DNA from: Patescibacteria group bacterium
GTDB lineage: Bacteria > Patescibacteriota > WWE3 > 2-01-FULL-39-13
DNA length: 13,033 nucleotides
NCBI GenBank assembly: GCA_030916925.1
Contig: JAUPVU010000108.1
Coordinates: 1 to 13,033 of the forward strand
Reading direction: 5' to 3'
The notes under the pieces were generated by a model that was not told the DNA's origin, did no database searches, and saw only the letters and a list, made by a program, of their open reading frames with translations. Positions within the stretch are counted from its first letter, which is position 1; each line of letters begins with the position of its first letter. Made by a program: the position numbers and the translations under genes. This document shows positions 1 to 7,516 of the stretch, piece by piece.

Positions 1-2497
1 TTCCAGTAAGCACGTCGCCAAATATTATATTTTTTTGGATATAGTCATTGAAAAAGTTTGCATAGCGGTTATATTTTGTTAACCAGCCGATATATAAATC
101 ATTTAGTTGTGAAGCACGTCCACTACCTTTGAATGTTTTTAAAAATTGCGCCCTGTCAGCAGGGTGCAATTTGCCAACTCCCATCTTTGTGCCATCAGAT
201 ATTTTATTTAGTAAAACTTCGCCTGATAGTTTATATTGATTATATCCATCCATTACCTTGTCGATGACAAACTCTCCCGCGCCCTCTAATGCTTCGTGGA
301 AATTCATGGGTACTACTACGTTGTTATAAAAATCCAATAAATCCGCAGGAATTGGAGTCCCCTCTTTTAAATGACCCTGAACTCGAGCTAATTCGGCATA
401 GAATGCATCGATGTTTGATAAATCGGTAAACATCGTTTGTATGTCATGGATATAGGGAAGGGTAGATAGGCTTGGGTGAGCGAATAAATTCGCTGCTTCT
501 ATATCTTCGAAAACACTAAAAACGCCAAATTTACCATATAAGCCTTGCGCATCTTTTGAGTTTACCCGTGTCATGGTATATCGCTGTGCGTTTTTCATCG
601 AGGTTGGATCTCTTTGCTTCCATTCCATGAACACCGTGGAGTTGAATAGTCCTGTACGCTCATTTACCCAGTTTTGTATAGGGTTTAATTTATCTCCTTT
701 TACCTTAATACCGATTGCGGTCTGCGCTGTGTCACTTACTTTTTTGGCAACGGTGATTGGATTAATCCATTTATCTAATCCTTCTAAATTTTTAATTTGA
801 TTAAGATATCTTTGTTGGGCAACGGGATCCGTTGTGCTGGAAATTAATTTCTTTAATTCGTCTATTTTTGGTTTAGTGAAGTTGCCTATACCTTTGTTGA
901 CTATATCTTGAGCGCTATCCGGCAGAAGAATTTCTGCCCACTCAATAGGCGATCTCATCTTTTTGTTTGAAAAAGGAATCATTCCTAGCAATCTTGTATT
1001 TACTATGGCTGCTTTAATAAAATCCCCGTCTTTTACAGCCTTTAGAGCATCCTTGACTGTTGCAGAAGCAAATAAGGTGTTTGCAGATACAGTAGCTTCG
1101 TTTAAGGCTTCCAATCTTTCATAAAATTCTCCGGTCTTTTCTGCTAATAGTTTTACGTCATGGCCGTACTTATTCTTCAAAGATTTTAGTGCCTCGGCTT
1201 TAATTTGTTTTTGCGAGGCATCGCCCAATAGATATTGTTTTGTACTTTTTGCATTTGATAGATGTTGTAGATCGTTTTTAATATAAGCAGCACCGGCTCC
1301 AGAGTATATCTCTCCTTCAAGAGAAGGAACCAGTCCTGCCGCCTTCCATTTCGCTTGGATTGCTTGGCCAAGTTCGCCACGCGGATTTAAATAGCTTGAC
1401 CGAATCTGAATTTCTTCATTTTCTAAAAAGTTTTTAAAGAACTGTTTGACTTCACCATCCATGGTGGCATATTCAGCAGGTCCAATCGCTAAGGCTTTTG
1501 CTATTAAATTATCATCGGACAATAATTTCCGAATATCTCCTCCGGCATCTTCTGCAAGAGTGCGATGAAAAGAACCAATCGTTACATATCCACTGTTAGC
1601 TAATCTTTTATCTTTTAGTGATTTAAGCCTGCCGCTTGCTGGATCTTTAATTTTAAGATCATAACTTGCTTTTAACCCACCTCGTGATCCATTTAGAACT
1701 TGTTCCAAATCAATTCCAACTTCTTGTGCGAGTGCACGACCGTATTGAGTATTAATTGTAATTTTTGGGCTTAACCTTGACCCATATGATTCGAGGCCCA
1801 TCGCCATTTGCGAAAATGCTCCTGATAGTTGTAAATAAGGTTTATGTTGTCTATCCCTTCCGATGCCATCCTCCACAACTTTTCGATCTTCCCAATCGCC
1901 AACACCGGCGGGGTCTTTTCCTCCTGTTACATCTTTTACAAGTTGCATTCTTGATCGAAGTTTTCCACTTGGCGTGGTTTCTATCAGTGCATCAGGATTT
2001 AGAGGAATTATTCTGGAAGTAGTTAGTCCCTTCAATATCAAATTTTGAGGATTATTAATTGATCGTCCAGCATCAACATACCTGCTATTTGGTACGTTAC
2101 CTCTTCCGTCTGTAACTTGCCCCTTGGTCAACCTAGCGATTGCATCCGCACGCCTATATCCAGCCAAATCATCCATGTCGGTCAATTGTTTAATGGTGCT
2201 TTGCCCAAGAGCTTTGATGGTATCAATAGGTTTCGCGTATAGTTCATTAACCTTGATGGTGGTATTTATACCTTGTAAATCCGATAAAGCTTCTGCCCCT
2301 TCGGTAAAAGCTCTAATTAAATCAGCCTCAGCATAGTCAGCATCCGATGCACGCGCTTTTGCGACCCATACTAAATATTCTTGGTGTTTTGTTTTTATTA
2401 CTCCGAATGTTTGATTGGTTACTTCTTTCGGAAGATTAAAAATATCTTCAACCCATCCAGAAAATGTGACTGGTTTTTCGAACTTTTTTGGTGGCAT
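1..2497 (-). CDS. Very large cytoplasmic protein of unknown function (N-terminal 832 residues, 3' end beyond window)
   Basis: An uninterrupted minus-strand frame runs from an ATG at 2497 to the left edge, so the stop codon and an unknown C-terminal length are missing. The protein starts MPPKKFEKPVTFSGWVEDIF and has no signal peptide or obvious membrane segment in the visible 832 residues, so it is probably cytoplasmic. The composition is ordinary globular (mixed alpha/beta, many Lys/Asp/Glu) with no low-complexity stretch, nucleotide-binding P-loop, zinc motif or catalytic signature that I can recognise. No ATG further upstream is usable, because the divergent VirB6-like gene and its promoter region lie there, and no Shine-Dalgarno sequence precedes the start. 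It is divergent from the VirB6-like gene across 99 bp, so a link to the secretion-like cluster is plausible but only contextual. I do not recognise the family. The open frame and sensible protein composition make the gene itself secure. Confidence 0.88.
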   Translation of the reverse strand, partial: MPPKKFEKPVTFSGWVEDIFNLPKEVTNQTFGVIKTKHQEYLVWVAKARASDADYAEADLIRAFTEGAEALSDLQGINTTIKVNELYAKPIDTIKALGQSTIKQLTDMDDLAGYRRADAIARLTKGQVTDGRGNVPNSRYVDAGRSINNPQNLILKGLTTSRIIPLNPDALIETTPSGKLRSRMQLVKDVTGGKDPAGVGDWEDRKVVEDGIGRDRQHKPYLQLSGAFSQMAMGLESYGSRLSPKITINTQYGRALAQEVGIDLEQVLNGSRGGLKASYDLKIKDPASGRLKSLKDKRLANSGYVTIGSFHRTLAEDAGGDIRKLLSDDNLIAKALAIGPAEYATMDGEVKQFFKNFLENEEIQIRSSYLNPRGELGQAIQAKWKAAGLVPSLEGEIYSGAGAAYIKNDLQHLSNAKSTKQYLLGDASQKQIKAEALKSLKNKYGHDVKLLAEKTGEFYERLEALNEATVSANTLFASATVKDALKAVKDGDFIKAAIVNTRLLGMIPFSNKKMRSPIEWAEILLPDSAQDIVNKGIGNFTKPKIDELKKLISSTTDPVAQQRYLNQIKNLEGLDKWINPITVAKKVSDTAQTAIGIKVKGDKLNPIQNWVNERTGLFNSTVFMEWKQRDPTSMKNAQRYTMTRVNSKDAQGLYGKFGVFSVFEDIEAANLFAHPSLSTLPYIHDIQTMFTDLSNIDAFYAELARVQGHLKEGTPIPADLLDFYNNVVVPMNFHEALEGAGEFVIDKVMDGYNQYKLSGEVLLNKISDGTKMGVGKLHPADRAQFLKTFKGSGRASQLNDLYIGWLTKYNRYANFFNDYIQKNIIFGDVLTG

Positions 2498-2542
2498 AAA
2501 TTAATTTAGTAAAGTCTACCAAAAAAAAGGCAAGGAATGATA

Positions 2543-2548
2543 ATTATA
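2543..2548 (-). promoter_or_regulatory. Candidate -10 box for the large minus-strand gene
   Basis: A perfect TATAAT is present on the minus strand, 46 bp before the ATG at 2497, implying a leader of about 39 nt. No good -35 hexamer lies 16-18 bp upstream. AT-rich DNA makes chance matches likely, so the call rests on position in the divergent gap. Confidence 0.35.
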
Positions 2549-2552
2549 TGAC

Positions 2553-2580
2553 TTGTATTACTTTCTATATTTTGTAGAAT
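2553..2580 (+). promoter_or_regulatory. Candidate promoter for the VirB6-like gene
   Basis: TTGTAT (2553-2558), a 16-bp spacer, then TAGAAT (2575-2580), which matches the TATAAT consensus at five of six positions. The -10 box ends 16 bp before the ATG at 2597, so the predicted leader is only about 9-10 nt, too short for a normal ribosome binding site, and none is visible. The same TAGAAT hexamer recurs before other genes here. Confidence 0.4.
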
Positions 2581-2596
2581 AACTTTAATTATATTT

Positions 2597-4054
2597 ATGA
2601 ATATTATTGAAGCTTTATTTTCATCTGGTCGAAACATAAAAAACTTTGGAAACAGAGTTTTGCCATTTGCATTATCAATTTTCATTTTTACTCTATTAAC
2701 ATCGGCGCTTCTAAAACCGAATGTTACGAATGCCCAAGTTGGAGCACTTGTAGACCCCGTTCCTGCAGAGGCTCTTAACCCAGTTACAGCAGGGGTTCAG
2801 GCTTGGAAATCTTTATCTACTGTATACAATTTATGGTGTGGTTTCAAAGAATTTGTAGACTCTGATGGTCAATGCGAATTAAATGCAAATATGTGGGGTC
2901 AATCATTCTTAATGCAAAATTTGGTTTATAACAATATTACCCAGCATGTTTGTGATCAAACGATGGAGGAATTATTAGAAAGTGAAGTGTGTATAGACCC
3001 CAATGCGACCTGGACTAATGCAACAAGTTTTAATAATCTTGGGAAAGGTGAGTATGTAAGAATCCCTAATGGTTTGGGGCATATAGGAAGTAATACACTC
3101 GCTTTTTTGACAACTCCAAATACGGCCCCAATTCCTACGAATTTAGCTCTATATGTTGATGATACTTTAGGAAATACAATTTTTACTACACCGGCCTATG
3201 CTGCCGATGGGTTTTTCGGTTCTAAATTTGAAGAATTTGTTTTGGAGTCATGGAAGATTACTCGAAACATGTCCTTGGCACTTTTTGGAGCTGCACTTGC
3301 AGTCGTAGGGTTGATGATTATGTTTAGAACTAAAATTTCGCCTCAAGTCACAGTTTCGGTTTATTCCGTACTTCCATTGATACCGTTAGGACTTGGAATT
3401 ATTCTATTATCCTACCCAATAATTAGTGCTGCTTTCGCATTAATCCCGCCTCTACTCGGCCTTGCTTTAAGGATTGGTGCAACTTTACTTGTAAGCATTC
3501 TAGGTGGAGAAGTTCAAGATATAAGTGTATGGACCGTTGCAGTTGGTGCATTAAATAGCGTAATAGGAGTAATCGGCAGGATGCGCGTTTATGGTGTTGG
3601 TATGGCGCTCTTTTTAGTTGCAGCAATTGTCGGGATAGTGGTAGTAATGTTTGCAGGGGTTTGGGGTTTTATTAAGATTTTTATATCGCTTATATCAACA
3701 ATAATTCTTGCCCCATTTGTTGGTTTATTATCCGTCTTACCTGGAAAACAAGGGCTAGCAATGAATCTTGGAAAGAGGGTCGTTTCTGATGTAATCGCTT
3801 TACCTTTGTTACTACTTTTAGTGGTCATAGGTTTGGGAGTAATGAGTATTACTCCTGACACTAGTGGTGAGTCTTTTCTTAATGGTTTTAATGTAATCAA
3901 TACAACATTGGAGTTTTGGTTCGTATTACTAAAAGGACTTTTAGGTATATCTATAATATGGAAAGCAAGAAATGCTAGAAAAATTGTTGATGGATTACTT
4001 GGTGTTCAACCTCTATTTGGTGGAGAAGATGCAGGACCAAAGAAGAGAAGATAG
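2597..4054 (+). CDS. VirB6/TrbL-like polytopic membrane protein of a type IV secretion-like system
   Basis: A predicted inner-membrane channel subunit of 485 residues. A hydrophobic N-terminal segment (about residues 21-40, followed by NAQ) looks like a signal peptide or anchor. A roughly 180-residue extracytoplasmic domain follows, with four cysteines (81, 93, 119, 132). From about residue 225 there are six or seven membrane segments (roughly 225-243, 252-300, 335-380, 397-417, 436-454) and a basic tail ending PKKRR. The stretch MFRTKISPQ, then a Leu-Pro-rich segment ending in SYPI (about 241-275), resembles what I recall of VirB6/TrbL-like proteins in Patescibacteria. In VirB6 families the polytopic part helps form the inner-membrane platform for substrate transfer. 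It is flanked by divergent and convergent genes, not in an operon, and its stop lies 12 bp from the oppositely oriented pilin-like gene. The start has no Shine-Dalgarno sequence. Topology is well supported and the VirB6 assignment is moderately strong. Confidence 0.8.
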   Translation: MNIIEALFSSGRNIKNFGNRVLPFALSIFIFTLLTSALLKPNVTNAQVGALVDPVPAEALNPVTAGVQAWKSLSTVYNLWCGFKEFVDSDGQCELNANMWGQSFLMQNLVYNNITQHVCDQTMEELLESEVCIDPNATWTNATSFNNLGKGEYVRIPNGLGHIGSNTLAFLTTPNTAPIPTNLALYVDDTLGNTIFTTPAYAADGFFGSKFEEFVLESWKITRNMSLALFGAALAVVGLMIMFRTKISPQVTVSVYSVLPLIPLGLGIILLSYPIISAAFALIPPLLGLALRIGATLLVSILGGEVQDISVWTVAVGALNSVIGVIGRMRVYGVGMALFLVAAIVGIVVVMFAGVWGFIKIFISLISTIILAPFVGLLSVLPGKQGLAMNLGKRVVSDVIALPLLLLLVVIGLGVMSITPDTSGESFLNGFNVINTTLEFWFVLLKGLLGISIIWKARNARKIVDGLLGVQPLFGGEDAGPKKRR

Positions 4055-4066
4055 AATAAAATTTCT

Positions 4067-4480
4067 TTAAGGATTTAAAACACTTTGGAACATATCGAGA
4101 TATGTTTGAACTCTTCCTGCTCCAACAAGGTCTAATAAGAAATTCAATAATGTTCCTCCAACGCCAATTGCTAGAAGTGCAAATAAAATTAAATTCGTCC
4201 ATCTTGAAGGTATTGTTTCTAAAGTCTTTGGGTTATTTCGCGCTCTAATAGTAGTAAAAAGTAGTAACATTGCACTTCCGATTGCGATTGCAATCATGAT
4301 TGTACTCATTGTGGACCACACGTTAGGGAAACACGAAACGATATAAGGCCCAAATTCAGGAGGATCTCCTGCTAGGTCGTAGGTACATCCTGCAGCATAC
4401 GCAACTCTAGGGACTAAATAAGAAATTTCTGCGCTCCCCAGAGTGATTAAAAATAATAGTCGATTACTTCTGTTTGTCAT
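4067..4480 (-). CDS. Small exported two-TM pilin-like (VirB2-like) membrane protein
   Basis: A protein of 137 residues. It has an N-terminal signal-like segment (about residues 7-30, ending VAYAA), a short extracytoplasmic stretch with two cysteines (32 and 50), and two membrane segments (about 56-78 and 93-115). These are separated by a charged loop with RNNPKTLE, and a short C-terminal helix follows. This signal peptide, TM, polar loop, TM layout is that of VirB2-type pilins and of the T4SS pilin-like proteins of Patescibacteria. The loop with Asn-Pro and Thr resembles DPATIQKG in the neighbouring 320-residue protein more than the EAM loops of the pilin trio. It converges on the VirB6-like gene with a 12-bp gap and diverges from the 320-residue gene across 52 bp. 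Function as a pilus subunit or small channel component is inferred from topology and context. Sequence similarity to classic VirB2 is not obvious by eye. Confidence 0.75.
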   Translation of the reverse strand: MTNRSNRLLFLITLGSAEISYLVPRVAYAAGCTYDLAGDPPEFGPYIVSCFPNVWSTMSTIMIAIAIGSAMLLLFTTIRARNNPKTLETIPSRWTNLILFALLAIGVGGTLLNFLLDLVGAGRVQTYLDMFQSVLNP

Positions 4481-4487
4481 TAGAAAT

Positions 4488-4496
4488 ATTTTAGCA
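4488..4496 (-). promoter_or_regulatory. Extended -10 promoter giving a nearly leaderless transcript for the 137-residue pilin-like gene
   Basis: Read on the minus strand, TGCTAAAAT is an extended -10 element: TG at 4495-4496, TAAAAT at 4488-4493. The hexamer ends only 7 bp before the ATG at 4480, so transcription would begin at or within a base or two of the start codon. No -35 hexamer is evident, as is usual for extended -10 promoters. Confidence 0.45.
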
Positions 4497-4532
4497 TAGA
4501 AGTTTTAAATGCTATCTGTTAAATTTATATAA

Positions 4533-5495
4533 ATGAAAATAAACAAACTAATTTTTGGCCTAATTGGTATTTTCCTTTTTCTATTATCTTCAAATCCAAT
4601 AAATGCTGGTGATGATTTATTAATTGGTGGAATAGGTTACGAACAGGATTCTAATGGGCAAATGAAATTAATGCTTAAAGATATCACCTTTGATCCTCTT
4701 CACTTTAATCCAATTCCTACTGATGGAATTGGAGGATCAGGTGGTTATTTAAATGACTATGTTATCGTAATAGGAGATTATACAGTAGTAGACGGTAAAA
4801 TCGTTCCAACGGCGGGTGGGGACATGTTTAGTTTCAGCTTAAATGAATTTTTCTATTCTTTTAGGTTCGGAATAACCTCACCCTCACAGGTTACACCAGA
4901 TATGGCAAACGAATTTAAGACCGCGCTAGACGCAATGTTTAGACAAGACGGTGGTATGACTATCCCGCTTAACGCACTACTTCCAAGAGCGATGATTGAA
5001 AAGCTCAATGCAGGCGGTGAATACTATTTATCCTACTTAAAAGTAATTAGAAGTGTAGACAAAAATGGGAATGAGTTAGAGGATTACGGGACTGCACTGG
5101 GCAAACAACTATTTTACTTTGACTATACAGCGCCATTAGATGATGATGATACTCCGGAGCCTATACTTGATCCCACTCCTCCTCCTTCAGGCGGCCTAAC
5201 TGGTCCTAGCTTTAATTTTGATGGAGGTTTATTTGATGGTTGTACTCCAAGCGCTGGAATAGGTGCTTGTCTCACAGCACTGGGATCGAACGCACATATT
5301 TTAGCAATAGGACTTGGAGTTGTAGCGTCACTTTTTATGCTTCCACTTATTGGACTTAACTTATCTAGTGGAGACCCTGCAACAATTCAAAAAGGAAAAG
5401 ATATGTTTATGTCCTGGATACAAGGATTATTTTTAATAATTCTCTCTGGTGTAATTGTTAGGATAGTCGCGACCGATTTGTTCGGTGTGCTTTAA
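4533..5495 (+). CDS. Secreted ectodomain fused to a two-TM pilin-like tail
   Basis: A protein of 320 residues. A clear signal peptide (residues 1-25, cut likely after NPINA) is followed by an extracytoplasmic domain of about 175 residues (27-200), rich in beta-prone Tyr, Gly and Val. An acidic and Pro-rich linker follows (about 202-235, with DDDDTPEP and PTPPPSGG), then a short segment with two cysteines (237, 246), and finally two membrane segments (about 253-275 and 294-316) split by the loop SSGDPATIQKGKDMF. The last 70 residues alone look like the two-TM pilin-like proteins nearby, so this appears to be a pilin-like module carrying a surface domain. It ends 6 bp from the convergent SpoIID-type gene. 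A role as a specialised tip or adhesive subunit, or as a surface-exposed channel partner, is inferred. I do not recognise the ectodomain. The start is well placed before the signal peptide and lacks a Shine-Dalgarno sequence. Confidence 0.82.
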   Translation: MKINKLIFGLIGIFLFLLSSNPINAGDDLLIGGIGYEQDSNGQMKLMLKDITFDPLHFNPIPTDGIGGSGGYLNDYVIVIGDYTVVDGKIVPTAGGDMFSFSLNEFFYSFRFGITSPSQVTPDMANEFKTALDAMFRQDGGMTIPLNALLPRAMIEKLNAGGEYYLSYLKVIRSVDKNGNELEDYGTALGKQLFYFDYTAPLDDDDTPEPILDPTPPPSGGLTGPSFNFDGGLFDGCTPSAGIGACLTALGSNAHILAIGLGVVASLFMLPLIGLNLSSGDPATIQKGKDMFMSWIQGLFLIILSGVIVRIVATDLFGVL

Positions 5496-5501
5496 AGAAG
5501 A

Positions 5502-7370
5502 TTAATCTTTAACTTCAATATTATATAAAGCGCTTTTTATATTTAGTACTCCCGGTGCTCTTAGATTAAATATATCTCTAAAGTCTTCTCCGCTAAATTT
5601 ATATTCCCCTTTGTTGGTTTTTATTTTCACTTCGGCTGTTACACCACCGTTAGAATAACTTACCGAAACACTGTCTACGCTGGTTATGCCAGTTTTCTCC
5701 TTAACTGTATCTCTTGACCAAGTTCCGCTAATGCCTTCACCCCAACATGATTCAGCATCAGTTTGAGATAGGTGTGCCTCGTTTCCTTCATCTTTGGTAT
5801 AGAGAACCGCGGCGCCAACTATGTCTGCGAATTCGCTTTCGGTAAGCCATGGGTGGGATCTTCCACAAGCCTTATTTGATCTTGATTTATACCATCCTTT
5901 ATAAAACCATGGTGAACCGCCTTTGCTTTCGAACGCTTCGCTAGTCCAGCAGTTTTTAGAGCTACATTCTGTGTCCCATCCACCTTTTGTGGTGTGTCCG
6001 ATACTAGAATAGCTGTAGTTATATCCTCCAGATGAAGCTGCATAGAATGCCGAAAATATATCGCCTGATTTTTTACTTACCATAACTTCAGACTTTGTAT
6101 CGCTTACTGCCTTGTGCCAACTTTCAGCGGAGGAGGAAGATGCTTTACTTGAAGACCATACTTGGCAGCTTTCTGTAGTACAAATAGATTTTTTAGCTTC
6201 CTTATCGGAGACTCGCCATCCAACATATGAAAGTGCATAGGTTCTTGCAGCAACCGCTTGAGCTTTTAATGCCTCTTTATGCCATGAAGCTGGCATTTCT
6301 GCTAATCCATTTAAATATTTGCCGTCTAATTCAAGTGAACCTTTATCTGTAGATATGTTTTTGGGAAGTCCACTCATTTCAACAATTTCTATATCTCCAT
6401 AATATGCCTTTAGGATTTCTTTATAATCTTGGCCATCTTCAGCACGACCTTTTGCTCCATATTGGCTAAGACCTTTTCTATGTGGTGCGCCAAAAGAGAA
6501 TCCTGCAAAAGCTTTTTTAAACCCAGGATTGAAGTCCGCCCGTGAACTTGCTTCACCCGTTGTTGGAATATCGCCAACGCTTGTGGTAAATGTTCCACTA
6601 TCGGTTTTTTCTCCTAAAATTGATTGTTGTTTTGCTGATAGTTCAGATAGTTTTCGTTGTATGTTTTGTTTTTCACCTTCGAGTGAATTGGCATCTTTTT
6701 CAGTTGAAGCCAGATCGCTTTTCGATTTACTAACCTGAGCGGCTAGTTGATCAACGACTTTTTTAAGTTGCCCTTTTTGAGTTTCAATTTTCGCTTTTAT
6801 TTCTGCGACTTCAGCTTTGTCTTCTTCATATCCTTTAATATCACCATTTATAAGACTAATTAAGGACTCTGAGTTGTTAACAAAACTAAAATAATATGCC
6901 GCAGTTTCAAACATTTGGCTAACGCCTGACTCAGCTAAGACGACTTCTGCTAGGTTCTTTTTATTATTTATATAGAGTTCTTTAAGGGCAATGTCCCTGA
7001 TTTTAGTATTTTGGTCTAAATCGCCCTTTTTAATTCCCATCTTTTTGTCTAGGTTATTAATATCTACGGTAAGTTCGTCAATGTTTTTTTGAAGATCGTC
7101 TATTTGAGATTGATTTAGGTTTAAATTGCCAGATAGTTTAGAGAGGGTATCAGAGATTTGTTTTGATTTATCCCGTACCTTATTAAGTTCCGATTCTGTT
7201 TCTTTAAGTTCCTCTTCTTGTTTCTTGATTTCTTCTTCAATCTTCTTTAAATCGTCGGTTTCATCAGCAAGTGTATTGGTAGTAAGCATGGCAAAACCCG
7301 CTAGCAGTACCAATACTAAGAATAAGTTACTGTAAATTTTGTTAATTTTGAAGCTCAAATTGGCAGGCAT
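5502..7370 (-). CDS. Exported coiled-coil protein with SpoIID/LytB peptidoglycan-cleavage domain
   Basis: A protein of 622 residues. A signal peptide or anchor (about 14-35, ending TLADE) is followed by a long coiled coil (about 37-115) and a helical lobe with LAESGVSQMF and YYFSFVNN (about 140-180). A second coiled coil runs over about 180-255. This arrangement resembles the coiled-coil regions of EnvC, PcsB and CwlO. After a short linker comes a SpoIID/LytB domain (about 288-620): HRKGLSQYGAKGRAEDG (297-313), YLNGLAEMP (352-360), EALKAQAVAARTYAL (366-380) and CTTESCQVW (397-405). In SpoIID the Glu of the EMP motif (here Glu358) is the catalytic residue for cleaving glycan strands, and it is retained. 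The protein should act on peptidoglycan outside the membrane. In this setting it could open the wall for the secretion-like machine, or it could serve cell division. Six cysteines in the domain (397, 402, 469, 474, 502, 542) could form metal or disulfide pairs. Confidence 0.9.
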   Translation of the reverse strand: MPANLSFKINKIYSNLFLVLVLLAGFAMLTTNTLADETDDLKKIEEEIKKQEEELKETESELNKVRDKSKQISDTLSKLSGNLNLNQSQIDDLQKNIDELTVDINNLDKKMGIKKGDLDQNTKIRDIALKELYINNKKNLAEVVLAESGVSQMFETAAYYFSFVNNSESLISLINGDIKGYEEDKAEVAEIKAKIETQKGQLKKVVDQLAAQVSKSKSDLASTEKDANSLEGEKQNIQRKLSELSAKQQSILGEKTDSGTFTTSVGDIPTTGEASSRADFNPGFKKAFAGFSFGAPHRKGLSQYGAKGRAEDGQDYKEILKAYYGDIEIVEMSGLPKNISTDKGSLELDGKYLNGLAEMPASWHKEALKAQAVAARTYALSYVGWRVSDKEAKKSICTTESCQVWSSSKASSSSAESWHKAVSDTKSEVMVSKKSGDIFSAFYAASSGGYNYSYSSIGHTTKGGWDTECSSKNCWTSEAFESKGGSPWFYKGWYKSRSNKACGRSHPWLTESEFADIVGAAVLYTKDEGNEAHLSQTDAESCWGEGISGTWSRDTVKEKTGITSVDSVSVSYSNGGVTAEVKIKTNKGEYKFSGEDFRDIFNLRAPGVLNIKSALYNIEVKD

Positions 7371-7397
7371 AATTAGGACAAGTATACCAATTTGAGC
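7353..7397. repeat. Perfect 11-bp inverted repeat straddling the start of the SpoIID-type gene
   Basis: GCTCAAATTGG (7353-7363) and its exact complement CCAATTTGAGC (7387-7397) are separated by 23 bp. That spacer contains the ATG at 7370 and a minus-strand TATACT hexamer (7381-7386). As DNA it could be a repressor operator. As RNA, if transcription starts upstream of 7397, it would place the start codon in a hairpin loop. Confidence 0.6.
7381..7386 (-). promoter_or_regulatory. Candidate -10 box for the SpoIID-type gene
   Basis: TATACT on the minus strand ends 10 bp before the ATG at 7370, predicting a leader of about 4 nt. It abuts the outer arm of the 11-bp inverted repeat. No convincing -35 hexamer is seen, and a promoter further upstream is possible. 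Confidence 0.35.
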
Positions 7398-7431
7398 CTG
7401 GTTGTGCTATTATCTGCTGTTACCTTGTTAG

Positions 7432-7460
7432 TTGTGTTTATATGATTTATTGTATAGAAT
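7432..7460 (+). promoter_or_regulatory. Candidate promoter for the first pilin-like gene of the trio
   Basis: TTGTGT (7432-7437), a 17-bp spacer, then TAGAAT (7455-7460). Transcription would start near 7467, giving a leader of about 50 nt, the longest in the window. The leader contains an AT-only 7-bp stem (7479-7485 with 7490-7496) just before the ribosome binding site. An extended -10-like TGCTATTAT at 7405-7413 is an alternative. Confidence 0.4.
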
Positions 7461-7503
7461 TTATTCAGTTGAATAGTTAATATTTATTAAAATATTTTTA
7501 CCT

Positions 7504-7513
7504 TAGGAGGTGA
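7504..7513 (+). promoter_or_regulatory. Strong Shine-Dalgarno sequence of the first pilin-like gene
   Basis: TAGGAGGTGA is a full match to the canonical anti-Shine-Dalgarno pairing, with GGAGG ending 6 nt before the ATG at 7517. It is the only clear Shine-Dalgarno sequence in the window and marks this gene for efficient translation. Confidence 0.85.
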
Positions 7514-7516
7514 ATT

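Noticed and set aside
573..2336. Several plus-strand and minus-strand ORFs of 60-85 codons within the left-edge gene
   Set aside because: All lie antisense to, or in another frame of, one continuous minus-strand frame of 832 codons with normal protein composition.
5498..5509. Palindrome AAGATTAATCTT at the junction of the convergent genes, as a possible bidirectional terminator
   Set aside because: The stem would be AT-rich with no loop and no T-run. It is better seen as chance in AT-rich DNA.
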